Shown: piece after piece, positions 1-7,270 of the stretch
Layout: every line of letters starts with the position of its first letter
Numbering within the stretch: the stretch's first letter is position 1
Assembly: GCA_014381485.1 (NCBI GenBank)
Contig: JACNLN010000106.1
Span: 1-17,482, forward strand
Direction of reading: 5' to 3'
DNA length: 17,482 nucleotides
DNA from: Fidelibacterota bacterium
GTDB taxonomy: Bacteria; Fidelibacterota; Marinisomatia; Marinisomatales; CAZVFT01
Made by a program: the position numbers and the translations under genes
Notes under the pieces: model-generated
The model's database searches: none
What the model was told of the DNA's origin: nothing
The model's input: the letters and a program-made list of their open reading frames with translations, nothing else

Positions 1-12
1 GAGAGTTGAAAA

Positions 13-29
13 TCCCGATTCTATCGGGA
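13..29. repeat. Perfect short hairpin
   Basis: TCCCGAT and ATCGGGA form a 7-bp perfect stem with a TCT loop. On the minus strand the stem is followed by TTTT, so it could act as a weak terminator in that direction. No U-tract follows on the plus strand. It may instead belong to a dispersed repeat. Confidence 0.4.
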
Positions 30-45
30 GGGGAGAACAAAAGAG

Positions 46-73
46 GGGGTGGCATCTGGGAAAGAGTCACCCC
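46..73. repeat. Hairpin with 8-bp stem
   Basis: GGGGTGGC pairs with GTCACCCC with one G-T pair and a 12-nt loop. No T-run follows, so it is not a standard terminator. I compared it by eye with common riboswitch cores and recognised none. Confidence 0.35.
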
Positions 74-187
74 AGCAAAGCTTATTTCCCGATCTGTTTT
101 GAACCTAAAGTCGATTTAACAAATGCTGTCCAAATAATTTCATCAAGACGATTGTTTTAGACAGATATGATTTGAACTATAGTATTA

Positions 188-2515
188 ATGGAATCGATAG
201 ACAAACTGCGTCCATACTTCAAGCACTGGGATGTCATCAAAGATCTTGTCGATCAGTGCATTGATCTAATGCTGAACTTCCGCCAGAGCGGCCATCCCGG
301 AGGTTCTCGCTCAAAGGTTTACGCTATGATATCTACTCTATTATCTGGCGTTATGAGGTGGGATATTCGAGAGCCCGGAAAGCGTTTTGGAGACAGGTTT
401 ATCCTGGCAGCGGGACATGCAAACCCCGTAGTATATGCAACCCTGGCGGTATTAAATGAAGCACTCAGGATTAAATATTCCCAAACAGAAACGTCGCAAT
501 ATCTGGTTAACAATGCCGAAGAGCGGGCTCTTTATTGGGAAGATCTTCTTACGCTCCGTCACCGAGGAGGTCTACCGGGTCACGCTGAGATGTCCGGGAA
601 AACGCTATTTCTCAAGTTTAACACAGGACCATCGGGGCACGGTTCGCCGGCAGCCGTTGGTGAAGCTTTTGCTCTGAAATATGCGGGATGTGACGAAGTA
701 AAGGTCTTTGTCCTTGAGGGAGAAGGAGGCCTTACAACTGGCGTCGCTCACGAAGCAAAACAGTCAGCATATGGTCTCGGTCTTGGTAATCTGGTCTATT
801 TCATCGATTGGAATGATTACGGCATTGATCCCAGACCATTCAGTTCTGTCGTCTATGGAACGCCGGTAGAATGGTTTGATTCCTATGGCTGGCATGTTGA
901 GGGGACGAAGAATGGTGAGGATTGGGAATCGATAGTAAAGGCGTACCACCGACTTTTTGCAGATGCAGATAGGGAGCGGAATGTCCCCAAAATGATTTGG
1001 ACCAGAACCCGGAAAGGGAGGGGCTACGGTACCTATGATTATCAAAGCCATGGGATACCCCACAGACAAAATTCTGAACTTTTTTGGGAAACAAAGAGGG
1101 TATTTGCTGAAAAATATGGTGTAGACTTTGTTGGCTTTGGCAAATCAGCGCCTGTCAAACAGGAAGCTCAGAGGGAACAGACAGCAGCCAATTTTGAGGT
1201 AGTTATGTCCGTGTTGGAGCGGGATCAGGCATTGGTAGATTATCTGGCCGATACTCTTGTAGGGTTGGGAGATTCTGTCCCGGAGAAAATCGAAAATTGT
1301 CGAATCTCAGTGAAGAATCCCCTGAAAGATCCAGTCATCACGGATTATGAGAATTATCCTGATAGCTTATTTGTAAAACCAGGCACAAAAGCTCCTAATA
1401 GGGAGGGGCTTGCCAAATTTGGGTCCTGGCTCAACTCGTATGTGTTAGAACACTACGGTCGTCCGCTTGTGATTGCTGCTTCAGCGGACCTGGCGGATTC
1501 CACTAATATCTCTGGATTTGGCAAGGGTTGGGATGGTAGACCAGATCCTGACTTCTATAACCGTGATACCAATCTTGAAGGTACTATTTTACCTCAAGCC
1601 ATCACAGAATTTGCTAATGCAGGTATTATGGCGGGACTCACAACAGTGAATTTTGCTATAAACCCTTATGAGGAATTTAATGGTTTTTTCGGTGCTTGTT
1701 CCACTTATGGATCGTTTTCATATCTGAAGTATGGTCCAATGCGGTTATTTAGTCAGCTGGCGCAGGACTCAGAATTGAAAGTTGGTCGCCTGCTGTGGAT
1801 TGCCAGTCACTCTGGACCTGAAACCGCCGATGATGCCAGGACACACTTCGGAATATTCGCACCTGGAGTAACACAACTATTTCCAGAGGGTCAGATTCTC
1901 AACCTTCATCCTTGGGAGCACAACGAGGTGGCTTCTGTATTAGGTGCTGCGTTAGCAACCGATGTTCCCATTATTGTTCTCCATTTAACCCGCCCACCCA
2001 TTGAGATTCCAGATAGAGAGGCATTGGGAATACCGCCTCAATTTGAGGCTGCGAAAGGCGCTTATATCATAAAAGATTACACCCCTGATAAGCCAAAAAA
2101 GGGGACGATCATTATTAGAGGGACCAAGCCAACAGATGAATTGATTGCAATTCTTCCAAGAATAAAGAAAGAGGGACCCAATGTGAAAATCGTTGCTGCC
2201 ATATCTTACGGATTATTTCAAACCCAGTCGGAGGAATATAGAAAATCTGTCATTGGTGATAAAGAATGGACAGACGCTATGATCATTACGAATACAGCAA
2301 TCGATTTGATGGGGAATTGGATAAAACATAGTGCAGTCAAGAAATATTCCCTTTCGGCTGATTGGGATAATCGGTGGCGTACTGGTGGCACGGTGGATGA
2401 GATTATGGATGAAGCGCATCTCTCGAAACGGTGGATATGGGAGGGGATACAGCGGTTTGCCATCGAGAGAGCTGAACGGCTGGAAAAAATGAGAAGTATA
2501 ATTTCTATTCAGTAA
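188..2515 (+). CDS. Transketolase-like thiamine-diphosphate enzyme, divergent
   Basis: A 775-residue protein with the two-module transketolase layout, probably cytosolic and acting on sugar phosphates with ThDP and a divalent metal. The N-terminal PP module has SGHPGGSRSK at 34-43, where His36 matches the N-terminal active-site His of transketolase. It also has a GHANP segment near 76, GPSGHGSP (equivalent to GPLGQG), and a ThDP/metal motif that reads GEG at 178-180 instead of GDG, with DWND at 207-210. The Pyr module carries Glu474 in a TEFANAG segment that aligns with the catalytic Glu of the family's REHAMG segment. A HSGPETADDARTHFG stretch sits where classical enzymes have GEDGPTHQP. At 775 residues it is about 100 longer than usual transketolases (620-670). 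Phosphoketolases are nearer in length, but their motifs do not match. It stands alone, with a 129-nt gap to ruvB and no clear Shine-Dalgarno. The superfamily is certain; the exact substrate is not. Confidence 0.85.
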   Translation: MESIDKLRPYFKHWDVIKDLVDQCIDLMLNFRQSGHPGGSRSKVYAMISTLLSGVMRWDIREPGKRFGDRFILAAGHANPVVYATLAVLNEALRIKYSQTETSQYLVNNAEERALYWEDLLTLRHRGGLPGHAEMSGKTLFLKFNTGPSGHGSPAAVGEAFALKYAGCDEVKVFVLEGEGGLTTGVAHEAKQSAYGLGLGNLVYFIDWNDYGIDPRPFSSVVYGTPVEWFDSYGWHVEGTKNGEDWESIVKAYHRLFADADRERNVPKMIWTRTRKGRGYGTYDYQSHGIPHRQNSELFWETKRVFAEKYGVDFVGFGKSAPVKQEAQREQTAANFEVVMSVLERDQALVDYLADTLVGLGDSVPEKIENCRISVKNPLKDPVITDYENYPDSLFVKPGTKAPNREGLAKFGSWLNSYVLEHYGRPLVIAASADLADSTNISGFGKGWDGRPDPDFYNRDTNLEGTILPQAITEFANAGIMAGLTTVNFAINPYEEFNGFFGACSTYGSFSYLKYGPMRLFSQLAQDSELKVGRLLWIASHSGPETADDARTHFGIFAPGVTQLFPEGQILNLHPWEHNEVASVLGAALATDVPIIVLHLTRPPIEIPDREALGIPPQFEAAKGAYIIKDYTPDKPKKGTIIIRGTKPTDELIAILPRIKKEGPNVKIVAAISYGLFQTQSEEYRKSVIGDKEWTDAMIITNTAIDLMGNWIKHSAVKKYSLSADWDNRWRTGGTVDEIMDEAHLSKRWIWEGIQRFAIERAERLEKMRSIISIQ

Positions 2516-2644
2516 TTTCAATTGGGATCCTCTCTTGCGGTATCATTTGGAATCACTTCAACCTCATATTAAATTTAATATTGTGTTTTTTATAGAATAT
2601 TTATCAATACACCACAATTGTTTGCGTAGTTTGAGCGTACAAAT
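2516..2644. other. AT-rich intergenic region before ruvB, with palindrome
   Basis: Positions 2566-2581 are a perfect 16-nt palindrome (ATATTAAA/TTTAATAT), followed at once by TTGTGTTTTTTAT. It could be an operator or a weak, purely A/T terminator for the upstream gene. A run with TATAGAAT near 2591-2598 is -10-like, but I cannot pair it with a good -35. Confidence 0.35.
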
Positions 2645-3667
2645 ATGACTGATAACCACATTGCCGATCCAGCACCACAAGAAGAAGATCTCGTCGTAGA
2701 AAAGGAGATTCGTCCAAATACGTTTGATGAGTTTATTGGTCAAAATGATATAACAGATAATCTCAAACTATACATTGAGGCAGCAATAAAGCGCAACGAT
2801 GCCCTTGACCACGTACTTCTTTTTGGTCCCCCCGGGTTGGGAAAAACAACCCTGGCAAATATTGTTGCTAAGGAACTTGATGTTAATTTAAAACACACAT
2901 CAGGTCCTATAATGGAAAGGGCTGGCGACCTCGCGGGACTTCTTACCAAACTGAAACACAGGGACGTTTTATTTATTGATGAGATTCACCGATTGAATAG
3001 TGTTGTGGAGGAATATCTATATTCTGCAATGGAGGATTATCGCATTGATATTATGATTGATCGGGGACCCAGCGCCAGAAGTGTCCAATTAAATCTTGAG
3101 CACTTTACTTTAGTTGGTGCAACAACACGGATGGGGAGCCTGACCTCGCCCATGCGGGATCGATTTGGCGTCGTTTTGAGAGTAGATTTTTATGAATCGG
3201 ATGATTTATTGAAAATTATACGGAGATCAGCAGATATCTTGGGGGTGAAAATTGACGGTGAAGGTGCTTATGAACTGGCAAAACGATCACGGGGGACACC
3301 CCGGGTAGCCAATCGAATTTTACGGCGCACGCGAGATTATGCAGAGATAATGGCGGATGGAACAATTTGTCAAGAAATTGCTAAGAAGTCTTTGAAGAAA
3401 CTTGGAATTGATGGACATGGGCTTGACGATATGGACAGGAGAATTCTTTCTGCTCTTGTTGAAAAATTCAGTGGCGGGCCTGTGGGAGTAAATTCTCTTA
3501 GCGTTGCTGTTGGTGAAGATTCTCAGACAATTGAGGATGTATATGAACCGTTTCTTATTAAGGAAGGATTTCTTCAGCGCACGCCCCGAGGAAGGGTTGC
3601 CGAAGAGAAAGCCTTTAGATATTTAAATGTGAAAAAACAAAAAATTCAGCAAAGGTTATTTAAATAA
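2645..3667 (+). CDS. ruvB: Holliday junction branch migration helicase RuvB
   Basis: A 340-residue AAA+ motor of RuvAB, which drives branch migration of Holliday junctions during recombinational repair; it acts with RuvA and RuvC, which are not in this window. Walker A GPPGLGKTT is at 61-69 and Walker B IDEIH at 111-115. Sensor 1 GATTR is at 158-162 and the arginine-finger segment RDRFG begins at 171. A C-terminal winged-helix part contains the family's RTPRGR sequence. Length is normal. The stop codon overlaps the queA start by one base (TAATG), so the two are translationally coupled. ruvB-queA is a linkage seen in many bacteria. The start lacks an obvious Shine-Dalgarno, but the N-terminal extension before the conserved RP..F.EFIGQ segment has a typical length. 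Confidence 0.98.
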   Translation: MTDNHIADPAPQEEDLVVEKEIRPNTFDEFIGQNDITDNLKLYIEAAIKRNDALDHVLLFGPPGLGKTTLANIVAKELDVNLKHTSGPIMERAGDLAGLLTKLKHRDVLFIDEIHRLNSVVEEYLYSAMEDYRIDIMIDRGPSARSVQLNLEHFTLVGATTRMGSLTSPMRDRFGVVLRVDFYESDDLLKIIRRSADILGVKIDGEGAYELAKRSRGTPRVANRILRRTRDYAEIMADGTICQEIAKKSLKKLGIDGHGLDDMDRRILSALVEKFSGGPVGVNSLSVAVGEDSQTIEDVYEPFLIKEGFLQRTPRGRVAEEKAFRYLNVKKQKIQQRLFK

Positions 3668-4725
3668 TGCAGTTATTTGGTAAACAAATCAAGTTAAGAC
3701 TATCTGATTTTAACTATAATCTTCCAAAGAGTCGAATTGCTCAATATCCATCCAAAAGACGAGATTATTCTCGACTGATGGTTTTACACAGAGACAGTAA
3801 AACTATTGAACATAGAAAATTTCTTAACATTGTTGATTATATGAAGAAAAACGACCTCCTTGTAATCAACACAACGAAAGTGTTTCCAGCGCGACTTTTT
3901 GCCGTAAAGGATCGAACCGATGCTAAAGTAGAAGTGTTTCTCCTTAGAGAACTGGAAAATGATATGTGGGAAGTTCTGGTAAAGCCCGCCAGGAAGGTTA
4001 GAGTAGGGAACAAATTGCATTTTACTGATAAAATTCGTTGTGATGTCATTGACAATACTGTCTCGGGTGGTCGGGTGGTTCGGTTTGAATTCGAGGGAGA
4101 TGATTTTTATAAAATTATCGATAGAATTGGCTCTTCCCCTCTCCCTCCTTACATTAAGCGGGAAACTGAGACCAAAGATAAGAAACGGTACCAGACCGTA
4201 TTTGCAGAACATCGAGGTGCCGTAGCAGCGCCAACGGCGGGACTCCATTTTACTGAAGGATTGATCAGTAGGATTAAGCAAAAAGGCGCTAAAGTTGCTC
4301 CCGTCGTATTGCATATTGGTTTGGGGACATTTCGCCCGGTTCAGGTGGAAGATCTTAACCGACACCAGATGGATTCTGAGTTTTTTAGAGTTCCAGCCGA
4401 GACAGCCATCGCAATAAACGAGACTCGCAAAAAGGGGAAACGCATTTTTGTCGTGGGAACTTCAACCGTAAGAGCTCTTGAGACAGTTGTTGTTTCAGGA
4501 TTTCAAGTCACATCAAAACGTGGCTGGACGGATAAATTTATTTATCCACCATATAACTTCAATATGACCGATGCATTAATCACGAATTTTCACCAGCCAA
4601 AATCGACCCTGTTGATGCTAGTAAGCGCATTTTCTGATCGTGACTTTGTGTTAAAGGCGTACAGGGAGGCGATAAAGGAGAAGTATCGCTTCTTGAGTTA
4701 TGGCGATGCAATGTTAATTCTTTAG
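3667..4725 (+). CDS. queA: S-adenosylmethionine:tRNA ribosyltransferase-isomerase QueA
   Basis: A 352-residue cytosolic enzyme that transfers and isomerises the ribosyl moiety of S-adenosylmethionine onto preQ1 at tRNA position 34, making epoxyqueuosine in queuosine synthesis. Family signatures are visible in order: LP...IAQYP...SRLMV near the N-terminus, DLLVINTTKVFPARL, APTAGLHFT, HIGLGTFRPV, HQMDSEFF, GTSTVRALE, and a C-terminal PPYNF..TDALITNFHQPKSTLLMLVSAF segment. Length is normal. The start shares a base with the ruvB stop (TAATG); no later Met lies before the conserved SDFNYNLP region, so this start is favoured. It is followed after 10 nt by ispD, in what looks like one transcription unit. 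Confidence 0.97.
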   Translation: MQLFGKQIKLRLSDFNYNLPKSRIAQYPSKRRDYSRLMVLHRDSKTIEHRKFLNIVDYMKKNDLLVINTTKVFPARLFAVKDRTDAKVEVFLLRELENDMWEVLVKPARKVRVGNKLHFTDKIRCDVIDNTVSGGRVVRFEFEGDDFYKIIDRIGSSPLPPYIKRETETKDKKRYQTVFAEHRGAVAAPTAGLHFTEGLISRIKQKGAKVAPVVLHIGLGTFRPVQVEDLNRHQMDSEFFRVPAETAIAINETRKKGKRIFVVGTSTVRALETVVVSGFQVTSKRGWTDKFIYPPYNFNMTDALITNFHQPKSTLLMLVSAFSDRDFVLKAYREAIKEKYRFLSYGDAMLIL

Positions 4726-4735
4726 CAAAAACAAC

Positions 4736-5446
4736 ATGCAGGTTGCTGCTGTCATTCCAGGTGCAGGGAAAAGCCTTAGATTTTCCCAACAATCAAAAGT
4801 TGGTGATATATCACTCCCCAAACAATTTAGAACATTAGCACAACAACCACTAATAATATGGACACTACACCTTTTTGTGGATGCTGAAATTATTACGCAG
4901 ATTGTGGTAGTTGTACCTGAAGATTATGTTATCTGGATGCAAGGCTGGATTGATGTGATGGAGACTAAAAAAGAAATACTGGTAACAGCTGGCGGGGAGA
5001 AGCGACAAGATAGTGTCAAAAATGGGTTGGAGAAAGTAAGAAATGATATGGATGTGGTGGTAGTGCATGACGCTGTTCGACCGTTTATCCGTGAAAGATG
5101 GATATTGGAAACTGTTGACCTGTGCTCTGATTATGATGGTGCTATTGTTGCCATCAGAGCAAGAGACACAATGAAAAAGGTAGAAAGCGGAATCGTTGAA
5201 AAAACGTTAGACAGGTCACACATTTGGCAGGCACAAACTCCGCAAACCTTCAAGAAAAATAAATTAGTTTCTGCGTATGAGAATGCCGGAAAGAGGAAAA
5301 TTATTGGTACAGATGAGGCTCAGTTGGTGGAATTAAATGGGGGGCGGGTGGCTGTCATTGAGGGAGATCCAGATAATATAAAAATTACCACCCCAGTGGA
5401 CTGGACTCTGGCAGAAAAAATCTGGGAGAGGAAATATCGTGATTAA
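4736..5446 (+). CDS. ispD: 2-C-methyl-D-erythritol 4-phosphate cytidylyltransferase IspD
   Basis: A 236-residue enzyme for the CTP-dependent third step of the MEP isoprenoid pathway (MEP to CDP-ME). The nucleotide-binding segment IPGAGKSLRF (7-16), with Arg15, is followed by PKQF with Lys29. Further along come GGEKRQDSV, VVVHDAVRPF, a RDTMK segment, QTPQTF, TDEA and the C-terminal GDPDNIKITTP motif. The first glycine loop is slightly degenerate (PGAGKS against the usual PAAGxG), but all key basic residues are present. It overlaps ispF by 8 nt. No clear Shine-Dalgarno precedes the ATG, so it may rely on coupling to queA. Confidence 0.97.
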   Translation: MQVAAVIPGAGKSLRFSQQSKVGDISLPKQFRTLAQQPLIIWTLHLFVDAEIITQIVVVVPEDYVIWMQGWIDVMETKKEILVTAGGEKRQDSVKNGLEKVRNDMDVVVVHDAVRPFIRERWILETVDLCSDYDGAIVAIRARDTMKKVESGIVEKTLDRSHIWQAQTPQTFKKNKLVSAYENAGKRKIIGTDEAQLVELNGGRVAVIEGDPDNIKITTPVDWTLAEKIWERKYRD

Positions 5447-5918
5447 AACAGGAATCGGATTTGATGCACATCGTCTGGAGAAAGGCGAGAAGCTTGTTCT
5501 GGGTGGAGCAGAAATCCCTTTTGAAAAGGGTTCTGTAGGACACTCGGATGGAGATGTTCTGTGTCATGCGGTTGTTGATGCGCTGTTAGGTGCTGCAAAT
5601 TTGGGTGACATCGGACTTTATTTCCCCAGTGATGATAATACATGGAAAGGAGTTTCCAGCTTGGTGTTTTTAGGCAATACGGCTGAGGAAGTAAGAAGCA
5701 ACAGTTTTGAGATTGTTCATATTGACTGTACGGTGATTCTGCAGGCACCCCCAATCAGATCTTTTATTCCTGAGATGAAATCGAAAATAGCCGAGGCTCT
5801 CGGAATCCAAAAAGATCAAATTTCAATCAAAGCTACGACTACCGATTACTTGGGCACCGTTGGTCGGGGAGAAGGGATTGCTGCGCAGGTGGTATCTACC
5901 CTTATGAGCAACAGATAA
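5439..5918 (+). CDS. ispF: 2-C-methyl-D-erythritol 2,4-cyclodiphosphate synthase IspF
   Basis: A 159-residue trimeric zinc enzyme that cyclises CDP-ME 2-phosphate to MEcPP in the MEP pathway. Zinc ligands are visible as Asp9 and His11 (FDAH) and His43 (HSDGDVLCHA). The family's GDIGLYFPSDD and C-terminal TTTDYLGTVGRGEGIA cytidine-binding segments are intact. It starts with GTG inside the 3' end of ispD (8-nt overlap) behind a purine-rich GGGAGAGG. The GTG is supported because the first conserved residues (GIGFDAHRL) begin at codon 5. IspD and IspF are fused in some bacteria; here they are separate but overlapping. Confidence 0.97.
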   Translation: MIKTGIGFDAHRLEKGEKLVLGGAEIPFEKGSVGHSDGDVLCHAVVDALLGAANLGDIGLYFPSDDNTWKGVSSLVFLGNTAEEVRSNSFEIVHIDCTVILQAPPIRSFIPEMKSKIAEALGIQKDQISIKATTTDYLGTVGRGEGIAAQVVSTLMSNR

Positions 5919-5922
5919 ATTG

Positions 5923-6786
5923 GTGTTTAACTTCCTTCAATCCTATGCCAAAATCAATATCGGTCTGAAAATCACCGGTCAACGCCCAGATGGATACCAC
6001 ACTCTTCAAACCATTTTTCAGGAAATTTCTCTTTATGATACCATCGCACTTGAGCCTACTGATCAAAATTGGCAAATTACATGCGCCAATAATACTGTTC
6101 CTATTAATGAGACCAACCTCTGTATAAAAGCATATCTGGAATTAAAAAGTCACTTCCCATCATTAGGTGGTATCAAAATCCACATTAAGAAAGGAATCCC
6201 CGCGGGCGCCGGACTGGGGGGCGGCTCCAGTAATGCTGCTGCGCTGTTGAAAGGGATAAACAAACTCTATGATCTTGGTCTTACTGATGGCGAGTTAGAG
6301 GGAATTGGACTTTCTTTGGGAGCCGATGTCCCATTTTTTATCAGGGGAGGGACTCAATTTGCTAAAGGGATAGGAGAGGTGCTGTTTCCTGCAACCCTTC
6401 CCGAAATGAATGCAATTCTACTTGTGGTGCCAGATATACACATCTCCACTAAGTGGGCTTATGGTTTAGCAAAAAACCACTTGCCCAAAAATTTAAAGGG
6501 GGGTAACTTTGCGCCCATTCCCGGTGTTGATGAGTCGGGGATATCTTTCGCCTCCTGGGATAATGCGAGAGAGCTTTTTGAGAATGATTTTGAACCTCTG
6601 ATTTTTCAGACATATCCAGAGATTGGCAAGATTAAAGAAAAACTGTTGGAATATGGTGCTCAATATACCAGTCTGTCGGGTAGTGGCTCGACTGTGTTTG
6701 GAATTTTTAAAGAGGAAGCTCAAGCACACAAAGTAAGAACCCGCTTTTCCTCTTCCCTCCAGACATATTTAACCCACCCGATTTAG
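5923..6786 (+). CDS. ispE: 4-diphosphocytidyl-2-C-methyl-D-erythritol kinase IspE
   Basis: A GHMP-family kinase of about 287 residues that phosphorylates CDP-ME with ATP. This step lies between IspD and IspF, so three consecutive MEP enzymes sit together here. Seen directly: SYAKINIGLKI...RPDGYH near the N-terminus, the glycine-rich ATP loop PAGAGLGGGSSNAA (93-106), GADVPFF, and the C-terminal SLSGSGSTVFGIF motif. The start is uncertain: GTG at 5923 or TTG at 5920, both only a few bases after the ispF stop and neither with a strong Shine-Dalgarno. It is the last gene of the ruvB-led run. No intrinsic terminator with a T-run follows. Confidence 0.96.
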   Translation: MFNFLQSYAKINIGLKITGQRPDGYHTLQTIFQEISLYDTIALEPTDQNWQITCANNTVPINETNLCIKAYLELKSHFPSLGGIKIHIKKGIPAGAGLGGGSSNAAALLKGINKLYDLGLTDGELEGIGLSLGADVPFFIRGGTQFAKGIGEVLFPATLPEMNAILLVVPDIHISTKWAYGLAKNHLPKNLKGGNFAPIPGVDESGISFASWDNARELFENDFEPLIFQTYPEIGKIKEKLLEYGAQYTSLSGSGSTVFGIFKEEAQAHKVRTRFSSSLQTYLTHPI

Positions 6787-6917
6787 ATTGTCTATTTTCT
6801 ATTGGAATCAGGTCCTTTAACAGTTGTTACAAATTTCTTTGAAGAAAATCAGAGAAATCAAATGGCATAAAGACTGTGGAGAATTGAAAATAGTCAATAT
6901 TCAATCAAAAATGATTT
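6787..6917. other. Intergenic region between ispE and tRNA-Gln
   Basis: No gene is seen. There is a small TTTCTT/AAGAAA inverted repeat near 6834-6847 without a T-tract. From about 6880 the sequence becomes A/T-rich and repetitive (short ATTGAAAA, CAATATTCAATC-like words), matching the style of the repeat after the tRNA. Confidence 0.4.
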
Positions 6918-6988
6918 TGCCGGGTCGTCCAACGGCAGGACCGCGGCCTTTGGAGCCGTTAATCTAGGTTCGAGTCCTAGCCCGGCAG
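6918..6988 (+). tRNA. tRNA-Gln (anticodon TTG)
   Basis: A full cloverleaf can be folded. The acceptor stem is TGCCGGG (6918-6924) with CCCGGCA (6981-6987) and discriminator G6988. The D arm is GTCC/GGAC. The anticodon stem is GCGGC/GCCGT (one G-T pair) around loop CTTTGGA, giving anticodon TTG at 6950-6952. The T arm is CTAGG/CCTAG with loop TTCGAGT. CCA is not encoded. The anticodon reads CAA (and CAG by wobble). The gene stands alone between repetitive A/T-rich flanks. Confidence 0.95.
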
Positions 6989-7106
6989 CTAAGGAATTGA
7001 AGATTTTCTATTTACAATTGAAGATTGACGATTGAAAAGATAAAAGATAAAAAACAGAAAATAGTAAATCGTAAATCAAAAATAGAAAATCGTAGATCGA
7101 AAATGG
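6989..7106. repeat. A/T-rich simple-word dispersed repeat
   Basis: The stretch is built from near-repeats such as ATTGAAGATT, AAAAGATAAA, AAATCG and AAAATAG. It has no coding signature; the reading frame that crosses it is low-complexity. Its word style also appears just before the tRNA (6880-6915), so the tRNA is embedded in the element or in several decayed copies of it. Confidence 0.5.
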
Positions 7107-7135
7107 TAAGGCCCTACGGCGAGCCTAGTAGAGTG

Positions 7136-7195
7136 CCTGCCTGCCGGAGCCTTCTTGTTCTCCGAAGCCTTGGCGCAGGAGGAGGCGTAGGCAGG
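7136..7195. repeat. G/C-rich repeat element with inverted ends
   Basis: CCTGCCT (7136-7142) is the reverse complement of AGGCAGG (7189-7195), enclosing two near-identical direct copies, CCGGAGCCTT (7144-7153) and CCGAAGCCTT (7162-7171), 18 nt apart. Base composition differs sharply from the A/T-rich stretch just before. This looks like an intergenic repetitive palindromic element rather than a gene or terminator. Confidence 0.45.
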
Positions 7196-7240
7196 GTGAG
7201 TGGTTATGGATTACGTTTTACATAATTACGTTTTATTAAG
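7195..7240 (+). repeat. Intergenic repeat, copy 1, before prs
   Basis: Positions 7212-7240 are identical (29 nt) to 9492-9520 before hppA. Similarity extends upstream through GGTGAGTGGT with two small differences. Inside, the 11-mer ATTACGTTTTA occurs twice (7210-7220 and 7225-7235), with a period of 15. The copy ends 30 nt before the prs ATG, just ahead of its Shine-Dalgarno. It could be a regulatory leader, a promoter-bearing mini-element or a neutral repeat. Confidence 0.75.
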
Positions 7241-7270
7241 AAGATCTGTTAAAATAAGGAAGTAAGTAAG

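Larger units (their letters stand above)
1..187. other. Leader/intergenic region before the transketolase-like gene
   Basis: No gene is recognised here. Two plus-strand frames are open from the left edge (to a TAG at about 160 and a TAA at about 119), so the tail of an upstream gene cannot be excluded, but neither translation resembles a family I know. The stretch holds two hairpins (listed separately). There is no convincing Shine-Dalgarno before the ATG at 188, and I could not find a well-spaced -35/-10 pair. Confidence 0.4.

Noticed and set aside
46..73. Riboswitch before the transketolase-like gene (TPP was the tempting idea)
   Set aside because: I could not find the conserved TPP-riboswitch core or the core of another common class; only simple hairpins are visible.
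2..160. Two open frames at the left edge that could be the end of an upstream gene
   Set aside because: Both are short and mutually overlapping, contain hairpin sequence, and resemble no known protein end; there is not enough to choose one.
3784..4365. A 193-codon minus-strand frame opposite queA
   Set aside because: It lies wholly inside queA, which has all family motifs; the antisense translation matches no family I know and has no ribosome-binding site.
6834..6847. Terminator after ispE
   Set aside because: The TTTCTT/AAGAAA stem is short and A/T-rich, and no T-tract follows.
7025..7225. A 66-codon plus-strand frame across the repeat region before prs
   Set aside because: It is made of simple A/T words and then G/C-rich repeat sequence, has no Shine-Dalgarno, and its translation is low-complexity followed by unrelated residues.
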